The notes: a model not told the origin generated them from the sequence alone. Positions 45,101-54,175 are shown, counted from the first letter of the stretch. The stretch: 62,000 nucleotides of DNA from Glandiceps talaboti (GCF_964340395.1 NC_135568.1:8113780-8175779); one strand, 5' to 3'. Translations and numbers: made by a program.

Positions 45101-48100
45101 GTGTTACATTTTTAGCAATCAGTAACTACAGTACATTGTCCTATCTTTGTGTTATATTTATAACAACTTACAGCCACCGTGTACTTTCCTGTCTTGGTTC
45201 TATATATAGCAAGTCTAGGCATGGATTTCCTTACTGAATGATAACTTCTACAACTCAAATACATAGTTTCATTATTTGTAGTGCTTTAGCGACGATCGCA
45301 CAATGTCACACAAGCTCAATAAACCAACTTCAATCCTTTTGAGGGGAGGGAGGGAGGAGGTCCTTTTTTATTTAGTACTTTAAAGCAAGTATGTATGTGG
45401 GGGGAGATGTCATTTGCTTGTTCATGATTGGCTCTGTAGTTGTCTTCACTGAAGTAGGGAGGGTTATTTTTGTGTTTTTCCCCCCGGATCCGCAGACTAC
45501 ATGGGCTGGACAAACACATGAAAAAGACCGACGCAGGGTATTTAAGTGTTGCACATGCTGACCAGAAACAATATTTCTTTTTTGGCCTAACAGTACATGT
45601 AGATTTAGTTTTCATATTTGCAGTCATTTCAGCAAGTTATGTCCATTGTATGCCTGAGGTCATTTATTTTAAACAAATCTATGTAGTGTTAGTTTTCACA
45701 GCTGAGATATATTTTGACCAAGTTGTGTGCAGTTCACTGACATACATGTAAGTTAAGTTACTTTTCCTATTTGTAACTTTAGCAAGTGATATGTACCATA
45801 TAATATATCATTAAAGATCTTCATTTTTCACAAATGTACAGAATGCAGAGTTAAGAGTTCACAGCTGAGATACATTTTTACCAGGTTGTGTACACTTCTG
45901 TCAGATAAGTTTTCAGTAACATGTATCTACTTGACAACGGAAGGGTTTGGTTTAGTAAGTTTCAATGGCTAAGTGTCTGTGTGGCTGTGTGTGTGGGTGG
46001 AAAACCAATCCTAATCACATCGTGACTATAAACTTTCATTAACATGTAACTTACACCAGCTTCACTCCCACGCTGACATTTACCAACATTTTAGGGAATT
46101 CTAAATATTGAAGTTAAATATTCAATGGAAGAATCGAGAAACAGGAAATGACTTCAGCTTGGACTGTAATATCGAGAGGTAGATTTAGATTACTGAGTAT
46201 AGTCTCGGTTACCCAGACTCCTTTGCCACTGGGGGCTTTGCCTATGAGACCGCCCCAAGCAAGAGTCTGGGGAAAACCATGTTTCAACTACTCCGCACCA
46301 GAAGTCATAGTACATTTCTTCCAAGTCATAAAAAAATGGGCTTATGAGGCCAATTTGTTGTAATTAAGATGTATCACTTGCTTGAGAAGTGATAACCTGT
46401 CGCGAAAGTACCTAAATTGTTTAGCCTGCAATGTTGGAAGTGAAGTATTCCCCAACATGCACTGCTCTAGAAGCTACTTCCTGCACGGGTGACTTGGAAT
46501 CTCGTTTCCCAGACTCTCACTTGGGGAGGTCTTGTAGGCAGAGCCCCCAGCGGCAAGAGTCTGGGTAACCGAGACTATACCGAGTACTAAAAGACAACAC
46601 AACATGTATAATGTGTACGATCAAATTATCTTATCAGCTATTATTGGTACACGTAACCTAGAATTCAGTCACATGGAGATTTTAAGCTCTTGCGTTTTCC
46701 ATATGCCTGGCATTTTGCTACAACAGTCTTTCATTCAAACCTACAGTTAGATTACAATTTCCTGCAGCAACGTTGAATATGGTAATCATGATACAGTTCA
46801 CCCTTCCGAGACTCGTTGCTTCTAATCACTTGGTTTCACTATGATGTCATCTCACATTGGGAAGAATTAAAAACCCGATAAGAATTTGCACCTATTTTAT
46901 GGATGGACGAAGTTTCATTTAAAGCAATGAGTGATTAGCGAAATGTCACGTATAGGGGAAAATCAAGACCCAAAATTCCCTAGACGACTGGGTACTAGGC
47001 TATAGTACATGTAACAGAACTGGAGAAGTATAGTATGAACATGTTATATACTTTTCTGTATTATCGTTTCACAAAATATATAATTTTGTTATTTTTGTAT
47101 TTCAGGAATACACTTTTGTACCATAATAAATAAACAGTATTGAAAGTTCCTTTCTTTTCATGTTTTCATGGTTATAACTTTATTCAACATTTGTTTTTGT
47201 TTTTAATTTGACTTTCAGGAGAGATAACTGTCAATCTAAGTGCAGATATAAAAAGTGTAGGGTTGGCATGTAAAAAAAGTATGGTAGATACATGTACATT
47301 GTATTTGTAAGTATGCCATCTTACATTATTTGTGCCCTTGGAAATTGTACAAATGAAGCCATAAGTCAAACCTATCTGGTATTCCACATTACACAATTCA
47401 CAGATAGATACTATTACAGTCTATGTAATGACACACATTAAATGTCTCCAGGATATCTGAAATGATGTGATTAAAATCTACAGACAAATCTACTATTGCC
47501 AAGAGCTAGTACTAGGATCTCTCAGTCTGTATATACATATGTAATTAACCTTTCTAACCATTTCAAATTCAAATGCCTGCTTTCCTTACACAAGGCAATA
47601 CAATATCTATATACCCTAATACTATTACAGAACCCCCATGATGTGCCAGTACCAGTGTGGCATGGGTTATGTGTGTACCGATGGCCAGCTCGGGTATGGG
47701 TATGTGGCCAGTGCTGGAAACCCCTCGCCCCATTTTAGACCCAAAAGCAATACCCCATTTTAGACCCAAAAGCAATACCCCATTTTAGATCCAAAAGCAA
47801 TACCCCATTTTAGACCATTACAGGTTTCTAAAAGATGAAAGTTTAGACCTAAATACATTTTCCTTAGGAGGCAACATTTTGGGACAATTGATGGCAGTTA
47901 TGATTTCGTAAAGGACAATGGACCACATTTTAGACCAAGCAAAATAAAAAAATAATGCAAAGTTTTAGACTCTTCAGCTCGCAAAAAAAACAAACCTCAT
48001 TTTGTACTGAGTGATAGTGCATCAGAAAACACCACAAGCTGAATATTAATAATACCCTGAGTATTATAATATTAGGGTGAATGTCCATTCCAAATGACAA

Positions 48101-51100
48101 AGTTTGCTTCCCTTGTGAACGCCAATGCAATATCTATATACCCATATACTATAACTTAACCCTATGACGTGTGAGTACCAGTGTAGCATACTTCAGCTAT
48201 TTGTACAAGTGTTTGGGGTATTCTTAGTTTCTGTACTTTCAGCGTAACAAGTCAACGTACAACAGAAAACACCACAAGGCATGAGAGCAAATACCCTGAG
48301 TACCTACCACTGGCAGTTACAGGACTGTTATTATCACATACACTGTATGTTGATCAAAAACAGCAAATTTCATTTTTAAAAGTACAATTTTTCATATACG
48401 TTATTTCACATACACGGAAAGATCACAGGATAATTGCTCTATAGTATAATGTTTTCAGTATTATACCGCAATGCAAATACCAAAAGTACAATTACACTGC
48501 AGTGAAAATACCAATGCAAGTAATCATCCGTATATATGTAATACTATATAGTTCACCAAACTGTACTTCTTAGATTCCAAGAATGTGGTCACCCCCGGAT
48601 GATTCATTCTGTTCTGAAAGTTCATATTGGTGTATGCATTGCAGTTGTTTTAAGATTTAAAGGCCAACTTCACATTAGAATTAAAAGTTAGATGTGGAGA
48701 ATACTATTTTTCTGATAGAGATATGGAAAACCTGGTCCAGGGCAAAAGGATGGTCCCATATAATGACCCCATTTGACAATATTGGAGAACCCCACAGTTA
48801 CAAAAGGTAATTTGTATTAACATGTACAACACTGTACATAATAGTCTTGGGGCTGCAAAGTCAACATAAAAGCCCTCCAAAAATTAACATATCTCTGAAT
48901 TGTCTGTACAAGGTCATTTGGTATTCACTTGTAGCGCCATAGTTCACAGTATCTCCCTAGTAAACAAAGTACTCAATGTCATCAGTGAGTGAAAGTAGAC
49001 ATACACTACTGACTGGAAACAAAAAAAAACAATGTATTTGCATATACTTATGTGATTATGAGTGAACAATCTTGACTTTACAGGTACAAAAGGTGAAAAC
49101 ATTCCACATAAGATTACCCTCTGTGAATACAACAAGTGACATGAGAATTCACTATGTCTGAAAGCCTCAATCTAAGTGGTTGCATTACTGTTATTGTAAC
49201 TGTTGTTTTTTGTTTTGCTTTATCTCCCTCTTCCTTTTTTTTCTTGAGGGGGAGGGGTGTGTTCTTTCTCCTGCAATCACTTTCTGACAAGACCAGCATC
49301 ACACAAGCTCAGAGGCGTCATTGCTGTTATTGTTGTTTTTGATTTATCCCTCTTTCCTCTTTTTTTTTGGAGGGGGAGGGAGGCAATGTTCTTTCTCCTG
49401 CAATCACTTTCTGACTAGCCGAGCATTAGGTGAAATCAGTGCTAACACCAAACTAGCACAACTCCTCATAAAATGTGTGGAATGGGTTTAAAGCCTACAC
49501 CACTGCATTAGTCTGTATTGGTCAAACAGACAGACACTTAGCCAAGAGAGTTGTCTCGGTGTTACTATCTCAAGAAGCTCTACATTGTACATACTTTGGT
49601 GTAGAGAACGTCTTGAGATATCAACACCAAGACAAGCACATCTCTCGGCTTACAGACACTAGGCTAGCAAATCAGGAAAGGGTTCTTTAACGATACCTAT
49701 AGTTTGTACGATACCGTGTCTCATTCTATCAGTCTGAACTCAAGACTAGACCGACGATGACAGAACGATACAACACATCTTACAATCAATGGTACTGTCT
49801 ACTGTAGATATAGTGGACCATACTTCCCTCTTATCTCAAGTTTTGCAGGTGTCTTTTGTCTGGTCCTACAAAACTCCAAACTGAATTACATTCTTATCAT
49901 CACTTTCCTGCTATCTATTCGTCAAATCTACATGAATGAAACTTGAGCTGAAATAATCTCTACACCTAAGAAATTTTAAATCCCGTGGGAGTAAAATATT
50001 CCAAGGAATTTATATATACGTCTTCTGATACACAGAATACTCCTGGAAAACGTCAATGGTTGTATGAAGACATGGAATGTGGTATTGCCAGTTCTAGTCG
50101 AAGAATTTCAAACTTGGTATGCAGTACAGTAACAACACACACGCACTAACATTACATCTAGTGTAGTCCTATGGTAAACACTATAACATAGTTTGACATC
50201 ACTGAATAGTTAACATTCACTTGTAATTCATTTTCACAACTATAACATTTTTTTGGTTTGGGGATTTTGTAAGTGTGGCTTTACTTGAGTTTATACATTT
50301 TGGGAGGTCATTATGCTGCATACTTACAAACCTATTGAAAGTATTCTACTGACAAATGTAAGGCAGAACTGAAACCAGTTATTTTTAAATTTATAAGCAT
50401 AAAGTACAAATGATTTCAAGACATGCAAGAAAAAAAACAAAAGAAAAATGGATGAGGAAAGCCATATACCATCAACTATACTAACACTACCAGAAGATAA
50501 TTTTTAATGCCATCAAAGGTATGCATTGGTTTTACCATTATACAAGATCAATTAAATTGCTATATTCAAGAACTTTTTTTTTTTAAATCGCCTGTTTTGT
50601 GCCACTTTTAATTAACTTTTAAATGTTTTTAAATACAAGCAAAAAGAAATTGCAAATTGTTGAATCAAATGAAAACAAAATAGCAAACTTATATTTTCAG
50701 TATCAAATGTCAAATAAAATAGTCAACTTTTGTCGTAAATGCATGTCAAATCCCTCAAAAAAAAACAAGTTTTCTAATGTCAATAGAGTAATGGGTAGAA
50801 AAAGTCTCTTTTAAAAAGCCATCTAAGTTATTCAGGCATTTTATCAGGGTTCCAAAAACAAAAATAATGTAGAAATATATGGAAACTTCACCAGCTTTTC
50901 CCCTCTGTTTCCAGGTTTCTCACACCTTGCAAAACACAGAATAATGGCAGAAAAACAGAATCAACATACCAATATGGAGAACAGCACAGTATAGTAATAT
51001 GCAGCATATTACAGTGCAGTATGCCAGGATGCGGTGCAGTACAATATACTAGAGAGCGGTAGGGGAAGAGTGCCGAGTACAGACTGACAGTGTGTTGAGT

Positions 51101-52508
51101 ATAGGCTCACCGCATCAGAACCGAAGTGGCAGCAGAGGTCACACAGTAGCCAAGAACATGACAAGTAAAGTCATTCACTACAAGTTCAATACAACAAAAC
51201 CTGGACAGCTAACACGTACAGTAGCCAAATAGTAGAACTCCACACCAAGAAACATCAAACTCTCTTCAGTTTCATCTCATTAACACTGTATGTACTAAAA
51301 GAGTATGTGTGTGTTCTTTTATCACTTGACACACTTTACATTACAGCTGATATCAAACCCTGCAAGAGGTCATAGCCTTGACCATGACATGCACTCCATA
51401 CCATTGAAGTGTGAATGGCTAATAAACTTCACACAATACTAAGTACTGGACATACTTTCTTGGTAATATCTCCGTGCATCACCACGTATACAGCTTAGGT
51501 CTACACATTATAGCAGGACCAACTTACACTTTACAGTAAATGTAAAATTAGCTGGCATCTTGTGCAGTAAAATAACATACATGAAATACTACACCAAGAG
51601 GATGTTACCCAGTCTCAATTTAAGGCACTCTAGCCAACACAGTAACATTCTAAAGCATATCATTTATTATGATCTGAAAAATATGCTAAAGATGATATGC
51701 AAATTAATATGCAAATTTGGCCACCTCTTTATTGGTCAAAATCGTGGAGAACCCTGCACTTGCTCTAAAGTACTTAATAAATAGAACAGTAACTGTCGTA
51801 AATAGTAGACTGAGTGACAGGTTTACTGAGAATTTTTACAAAAAAAAAAAAAATTGCGTCGTCACACCATTTTAGACAGACTGTCTTGACCAGAAACAAT
51901 TCTCTTTTTTTTTTGGCCTAATACAGAATTTTTGTTAACGGCAGTAGGCAGGTAAAATCTACCTGAGTCCTTCAGGAATTTTACTGGAGTTTCCCACCAA
52001 ATTTATGATACAATGTATTCAAAACTTTGCAAATTTTATGGTATTTCCCTACTCAGTTAAGGAGGTTCCCCAGACCTTAGCAGAAACATTGAAAACACCT
52101 ATAAACTCTAGTTCACATTCACAAGAAGAGAAAAATCACCATGACATATAAGAACGTACGTCTTCTCAGTCTTACTGCAATTTATCTTTTTGGCACTCCG
52201 AGAGGTCTTCCTTTTCTTTCTCTTTTCTACTTGTTCACTGAGCTGTATCGGTTTTATCTTTGTAATGGATAGCATTCTATTAAACTGATCACTAGTTGTA
52301 GTAGTAACCCTAGGCAGTGTTCTTTAAATCTTTGTTCTATGCTACATGACTTGTAACCGACCTACTTTATGTGTATGTAATGTTTGTGTCTCTGTGTATG
52401 TATGTATGTATGTATGTATGTATGTATGTATGTATGTATGTATGTATGTATGTATGTATGTATGTATGTATGTATGTATGTATGTATGTATATGTGTGTG
52501 TGTGTCTA

Positions 52509-52553
<45 letters not shown>

Positions 52554-53041
52554 ATGTATGTATGTATGTATGTATGTATGTATGTATGTATGTATGTATG
52601 TACGTACATATTTGTACATGTACATGTATATATGTACTTACTGTGTGTATCTGCATACATGTATGTACGTACGTATGTACTTACGTATTTATATACATAT
52701 GTATATGTATCGAGTATCTAAATATCATATGTACATGTATGCATACATGTGTATCTATGCATGTATGTATGTATGTATGTATGTATGTATGTATGTATGT
52801 ATGTATGTATGTATGTATTGTGTATACTGTATATATGTGTATTGTGTGCATATGTGCATATCACATGTACACATATATGTATCTGTATACAACTATATCT
52901 ATGCATGTATCTACGTACATGTATGTGTATCTATCGTTTCACTCATTCAAACAGTACTATGCATCAGACCATATTCACCAACAGTTGAAACATCTCGTCA
53001 TAAAAAGATCTGAATCAAGACTTACCGGTGGTAGTCATCAT
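27897..53041 (-). CDS. MAP3K2/3: MAP3K2/MAP3K3 (MEKK2/3) orthologue: PB1 domain + STE11-family Ser/Thr kinase
   Basis: Cytoplasmic MAP kinase kinase kinase; vertebrate relatives phosphorylate MEK5 (through PB1-PB1 pairing) and MKK4/7 or MKK3/6. Coding parts, 5' to 3': 53041-53026, 38706-38615, 38014-37974, 36689-36578, 35691-35524, 34832-34596, [33860-33830, 33617-33587 candidate], 33089-32938, 32745-32524, 31724-31573, 31052-30927, 29786-29657, 29215-29041, 28137-27897. All junctions are AG/GT and phases agree; with both microexons the sum is 1926 nt (641 codons plus TGA), close to human MEKK2/3 (619/626). N-terminal [15 protein letters not shown]1 [14 protein letters not shown], linker [10 protein letters not shown] and [10 protein letters not shown], kinase [23 protein letters not shown] and SPEV are all visible. 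The first intron is 14.3 kb. Confidence 0.95.
28175..28545. repeat. 36-bp minisatellite in kinase intron
   Basis: About ten units of GCTATAGGCAAACTAAGATA plus CAACTATGGAAATCAA, starting about 40 bp upstream of the last-exon acceptor. The first units are degenerate. Unit length divisible by three explains long spurious open frames. Confidence 0.93.
28646..28804. repeat. 59-bp tandem repeat, about 2.7 copies, with internal palindrome
   Basis: TAATGACTTGGTTTCTGT recurs at 28651, 28710 and 28769. The first copy holds the perfect palindrome ACCCTATATATAGGGT; the second has one change. Confidence 0.85.
29041..29215 (-). CDS. MAP3K2/3: Kinase exon: DFG and activation loop
   Basis: 175 bp. [20 protein letters not shown] (DFG), [20 protein letters not shown] and [18 protein letters not shown]. 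The activation segment reads GTPNW where vertebrate MEKK2/3 read GTPYW. Confidence 0.96.
29266..29346. repeat. Two half copies of foldback element D
   Basis: GTCTTGGTGTTA and ATCTCAAGAAGCTCTCTACA occur twice in tandem; the same words form the arms of the hairpin at 49530-49672. Confidence 0.65.
29421..29690 (-). repeat. Tandem copies of an exon 3' edge and splice donor
   Basis: The HRDIK-exon edge with its donor (CATAGGGATATCAAAG then GTAAGTTA) recurs downstream with ~42-bp period at about 29618-29640, 29581-29615, 29541-29580 and 29421-29456. Three copies keep AGTAAGTTA-like donor sequence; the copy at 29541 has lost GT. Confidence 0.75.
29657..29786 (-). CDS. MAP3K2/3: Kinase exon: catalytic loop HRD
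   Basis: 130 bp. [20 protein letters not shown] to [11 protein letters not shown] with the catalytic Asp. The donor edge of this exon is repeated four times in the downstream intron (29421-29640). Confidence 0.96.
30927..31052 (-). CDS. MAP3K2/3: Kinase exon: helix C and hinge
   Basis: 126 bp. [20 protein letters not shown] contains the helix-C Glu; IFMELMPG is the hinge. Bounded by TTTGCAG and GTGAGT. Confidence 0.95.
31573..31724 (-). CDS. MAP3K2/3: Kinase exon: ATP-binding lobe
   Basis: 152 bp. [20 protein letters not shown] with the glycine loop GQGAFG, then [15 protein letters not shown] carrying the catalytic VAIK-type Lys. Bounded by TTGCAG and GTAAGC. Confidence 0.96.
32524..32745 (-). 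CDS. MAP3K2/3: Kinase exon: linker before kinase domain
   Basis: 222 bp, [14 protein letters not shown] to LSLKENAK. The donor GTAGGT at 32523 was chosen because it alone restores the conserved [11 protein letters not shown] across the junction. Ser-rich ([12 protein letters not shown]). Confidence 0.88.
32938..33089 (-). CDS. MAP3K2/3: Kinase exon: linker with KGGTYPR
   Basis: 152 bp. [20 protein letters not shown] to [20 protein letters not shown]. The GGTYPR...DY.DG stretch is conserved with MEKK3. Bounded by TTTGCAG and GTAAGA. Confidence 0.9.
33055..33370 (-). repeat. Exon acceptor edge and its diverged upstream copy (pseudo-exon edge)
   Basis: The acceptor region of the exon starting 33089 is matched at 33308-33370 (about three quarters identical over ~60 bp: TATTACGCTGTGCAGGAAGT, CACCCAG, TACAAAGG). 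The copy retains an AG acceptor. Confidence 0.65.
33109..33206. repeat. (CAAT)n microsatellite just upstream of a splice acceptor
   Basis: About 24 ATCA/CAAT units with one interruption (AACGATC). On the gene strand this is TTGATTGAT, starting 20 bp upstream of the acceptor of the exon at 33089. Confidence 0.97.
33587..33617 (-). CDS. MAP3K2/3: Candidate 31-nt microexon B (linker)
   Basis: Near-identical to microexon A (three differences) and bounded by CTTCAG and GTAAGT. Because it is entered in another phase it would encode a different peptide, [11 protein letters not shown] decayed third copy lies at about 33678-33708. Confidence 0.4.
33830..33860 (-). CDS. MAP3K2/3: Candidate 31-nt microexon A (linker)
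   Basis: Bounded by CTTCAG and GTAGGT; would encode [10 protein letters not shown] plus one base. Exon 6 ends in phase 0 and the exon at 33089 starts in phase 2, so 2 mod 3 extra bases are needed; microexons A and B together supply 62. Evidence is frame arithmetic and splice sites only. Confidence 0.4.
34596..34832 (-). CDS. MAP3K2/3: Kinase exon 6: Ser/Pro-rich linker
   Basis: 237 bp, phase 0. It encodes a Ser/Pro-rich regulatory linker with [16 protein letters not shown] and SPPPGITP, ending [18 protein letters not shown]3 has SSPPPGYVP and GEFIPE at the same place. RSNSVP and KRHSAP resemble 14-3-3/AGC-kinase type sites. Confidence 0.9.
34808..35490. repeat. 44-bp minisatellite apparently seeded by an exon acceptor edge
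   Basis: About 14-15 units of GAAATATACAACAGAAATGG plus GTTGATAATGTTATTGTATATAT. Reading from exon 6 (34808-34851: GGGCTTTACTATTGTTATTG ... GAAATGTACAAGAAA) the first intron units are graded intermediates between exon edge and array consensus. The AG of the acceptor is lost in the repeats. Confidence 0.75.
35524..35691 (-). CDS. MAP3K2/3: Kinase exon 5: PB1 C-terminal part
   Basis: 168 bp, phase 0 on both sides. [20 protein letters not shown] is the PB1 acidic/C-terminal segment (human [20 protein letters not shown]), followed by [11 protein letters not shown]. Confidence 0.93.
35904..35941. promoter_or_regulatory. Pair of RFX X-box-like motifs
   Basis: GTTGTCATGGTAAC (35904) and GTTGTTATGGTAAC (35928), 24 bp apart, fit the imperfect palindrome GTTRCCATGGYAAC; another, GTTGCCATGACAAC, is at 38783. 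Confidence 0.35.
36320..36352. repeat. (GGGA)n short tract
   Basis: GGGAGGGAGGGAGGGAGGGAG in a kinase intron, close to other G-rich runs at 36211-36230. Confidence 0.8.
36414..36462. repeat. Poly(T)24-poly(G)25 junction
   Basis: An uninterrupted T run directly followed by an uninterrupted G run, in the intron 116 bp downstream of the PB1 exon donor. The exact lengths are likely to be sequencing-sensitive. Confidence 0.9.
36578..36689 (-). CDS. MAP3K2/3: Kinase exon 4: PB1 middle
   Basis: 112 bp, [20 protein letters not shown] to MHYSSYNNE. The RPV...L..A...YG pattern matches MEKK2/3 PB1. The 5' edge of this exon is tandemly repeated in the upstream intron (36721-36890). Confidence 0.92.
36645..36890 (-). 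repeat. Four tandem copies of an exon acceptor edge
   Basis: The true acceptor edge (TTTTATCCAG, ATGTGTGTTTGTACC) of the PB1 exon is followed upstream by copies beginning at about 36721, 36789 and 36841 (plus-strand word AAGTCAGTGAAA). All three extra copies keep an AG (TTCAG, TCCAG, TTTAG) followed by ATG(T/C). Confidence 0.85.
37330..37920. repeat. Degenerate T-rich repeat region (TTGTTACATTGTTGCATT)
   Basis: About 600 bp in a kinase intron dominated by short units TGTTACATTGTTGCA. Low complexity yields cysteine/leucine-rich spurious frames on the plus strand. Confidence 0.7.
37974..38014 (-). CDS. MAP3K2/3: Kinase exon 3: PB1 first strand
   Basis: 41-bp exon, [13 protein letters not shown] plus a split Arg codon. 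It corresponds to the first beta strand of the PB1 domain with its basic residues. Bounded by CTGCAG and GTAAGG. Confidence 0.88.
38615..38706 (-). CDS. MAP3K2/3: Kinase exon 2: N-terminal helix
   Basis: 92 bp. Encodes [20 protein letters not shown]..., matching the vertebrate MEKK3 N-terminus (DEQEALDSIMKDL). Bounded by TTTCAG and GTGAGT. Confidence 0.88.
39811..39887. repeat. (TG)n microsatellite
   Basis: About 38 TG dinucleotides with one TTTG interruption. Confidence 0.98.
40654..40674. promoter_or_regulatory. Three TGACCT hexamers (DR2 + DR1)
   Basis: TGACCT at 40654, 40662 and 40669, with 2-bp and 1-bp spacers. A similar pair lies at 37163-37175 and AGGTCA-c-GGGTCA at 44896-44908. Confidence 0.35.
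41964..42509. repeat. Compound microsatellite: (GT)n, (GTAT)n, (GTGA)n, (GCGA/GTGG)n, (GTGA)n
   Basis: About 545 bp. Ordered blocks: GT to ~42030, GTAT ~42040-42200, GTGA ~42200-42295, GCGA/GCGG/GTGG ~42297-42350, then about 40 pure GTGA units. Long histidine/threonine/serine frames here are spurious. Confidence 0.98.
43651..43808. mobile_element. Foldback element E
   Basis: Imperfect inverted arms: AATATTTTTCTTAGTTCAGC on the left pairs with GCTGAATGAAGAAAAATATT on the right; GGAAAATATGAGTGGCCT pairs with AGGTCACGAGTATTTTC. A small GAGTC-GCTA-GACTC hairpin is at the centre. No coding capacity. Confidence 0.65.
45549..45590. mobile_element. MITE family B, end of a second copy
   Basis: GCTGACCAGAAACAATATTT then TTTTTTGGCCTAA matches the right end of the element at 2271-2425. 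The left end is not clear. Confidence 0.4.
46200..46577. mobile_element. MITE family C, intact, long inverted repeats
   Basis: 378 bp flanked by TA on both sides. Arms of about 80 bp: TAGTCTCGGTTACCCAGACT at the left and AGTCTGGGTAACCGAGACTA at the right, continuing through TTGCC-CTGGGGGCT and GTCTGGG-AAAC. No transposase frame. Confidence 0.85.
47689..47818. repeat. 27-bp minisatellite, four units
   Basis: Units of CCCCATTTTAGACCCAAAAG plus CAATA. Isolated TTTTAGACC words continue to ~47940. Confidence 0.9.
49195..49425. repeat. ~135-bp tandem duplication, two copies
   Basis: Both copies carry TTATTGT(T)n, a pyrimidine block, GAGGGGGAGG, then TTCTTTCTCCTGCAATCACT and TTCTGAC. Diverged by indels in the homopolymers. 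Confidence 0.8.
49530..49672. mobile_element. Foldback element D
   Basis: About 143 bp with ~60-bp imperfect inverted arms: TTGTCTCGGTGTTACTATCT / AGATATCAACACCAAGACAA and flanking AGACACTTAGCCAAGAGAG / CTCTCGGCTTACAGACACT. Half copies sit at 29266-29346. Confidence 0.75.
51697..51716 (+). promoter_or_regulatory. Octamer direct repeat ATGCAAAT-TAAT-ATGCAAAT
   Basis: Two perfect POU octamers separated by TAAT, itself a homeodomain core, in the large intron about 1.3 kb downstream of the start exon. Confidence 0.35.
51836..51922. mobile_element. MITE family B, short copy
   Basis: ACAAAAAA(A)n-TTGCGTCGTCACACC on the left and TTGACCAGAAACAATTCTC then TTTTTTTTGGCCTAA on the right, related to the copy at 2271 (there in inverted sub-order). 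Confidence 0.45.
52398..52602. repeat. Compound microsatellite (TATG)n-(TGTC)n-(TATG)n
   Basis: TATG to ~52492, a TG/TATC bridge, TGTC at ~52509-52552, TATG to ~52602. Repetitive Cys/Met/Tyr/Val frames are spurious. Confidence 0.98.
52763..52818. repeat. (TATG)n microsatellite
   Basis: About 14 units of TATG, 208 bp 3' (gene strand) of the start exon. Confidence 0.95.
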
Positions 53042-53143
53042 ATCTGTGGAACTGTCATATGCAATGACAGCATACCCTTACATCCCCGTCAATAAAGTCA
53101 ACAGCTTTGAGATGCTATTTTTCTGGAAATCTCTCAGTAAAAC
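53026..53143 (-). CDS. MAP3K2/3: Kinase start-codon exon (coding 53041-53026) with two uORFs
   Basis: Exon bounded by TTGCAG and GTAAGT. The reading frame opens at ATGATG (53041) as MMTTT, with one base carried to the next exon. An in-frame TAA at 53080-53078 lies upstream, so this start is forced. The acceptor implies at least one more 5' noncoding exon upstream, which I could not locate. A start-stop ATGTAA sits at 53083-53078. A second upstream ORF of 11 codons starts at 53073 and its TGA overlaps the main ATG. Confidence 0.75.
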
Positions 53144-54168
53144 CTGCAATAAAATGAAGAGAAAACAATATTTATACTTCTATGAATAGTATGGAATGAT
53201 TAATTTTTGATATAGAAAATAATGTAATGGACACACTTTTTATATGAAAGCCATTTCTCAGATAAATAGGAACTTTTGGCAATGGGTGAAAGCGATCTGT
53301 AGAAAGCTGTGCATTTCAGGGAAGATGAGGGGATGGAAATATCAGTAGCATACACCACCCTCCTGCTGTCATACGCCAAGTATGTGTGTCATTGAATTAT
53401 ACACAACATGAACTGAAGAAGGCTGAATGCTTGAGGCAAAATATACCAGGTAAATTATTTACGCTCTGAGCTCAGAACTAATACAAAATTACAAGCTTAA
53501 GAGTACATCAAACCGATCATATCACATCTAATATGAATAGAAATATCACATCTAATATGAACAGAATAGAAATAGCAAGAAATCAATCGAATGTTGTCTG
53601 AGCTATGAAAAACCTGGTAAAGAATAATAATAGTAATTTTCAATGGAATGACCCAGGATAGTGATGTAAGCACATACATTGTCATGACCAGAAAATCAGT
53701 ATTTTTTGTTTGAACAGGTATAACCTGGTTTGCATGTGATGTAAGACATCATTGTCTATTACTGTTTTATTCATTATGGCTTTATACTCACATACATGTA
53801 CATAATTCATACATAAATAAAGTTACAGTTAAACAACAACATGTACACAAAATCCTATGTGTATGTTTGCATATGAATACATGTATAGTTTTCTATTTTA
53901 ATATAATATTCTATACCAAGCCTTGTTTTGTCCATGTAAATGGAGAACTCTTTCCCATACTGTGAACAAAGTGCTTTACAATTAGTATCCCTTACTACCC
54001 CAATAATAGCACAAAAGCCAATCAAACTCGATCAATTCCCATGTGAATTGATCAAACTTGATCAATTCACCTTTCTAACTTTTTACAATGTGCTACTATT
54101 GTCCCTGTTCAGCGCCAAACAACATTACGTCATATTGGATTTTGCGGCGTTATACATGTTACAAATTC

Positions 54169-54175
<7 letters not shown>

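Larger units (their letters stand above)
38707..53025. other. First large intron of the kinase gene (14.3 kb)
   Basis: No additional coding exon could be supported. It contains microsatellites, several foldback elements, a 27-bp minisatellite and DR1-like hexamer repeats (40654-40674, 44896-44908). Confidence 0.7.

Noticed and set aside
52150-52255. Lys/Arg-rich open stretch on the minus strand ([14 protein letters not shown]) with possible splice sites
   Set aside because: It could be an alternative kinase exon, but entering it from the start exon gives an immediate stop (TGA), and it has no similarity to MEKK2/3.
52346-53095. 249-codon plus-strand frame rich in Cys-Met-Tyr-Val
   Set aside because: Microsatellite translation running antisense through the kinase start exon.
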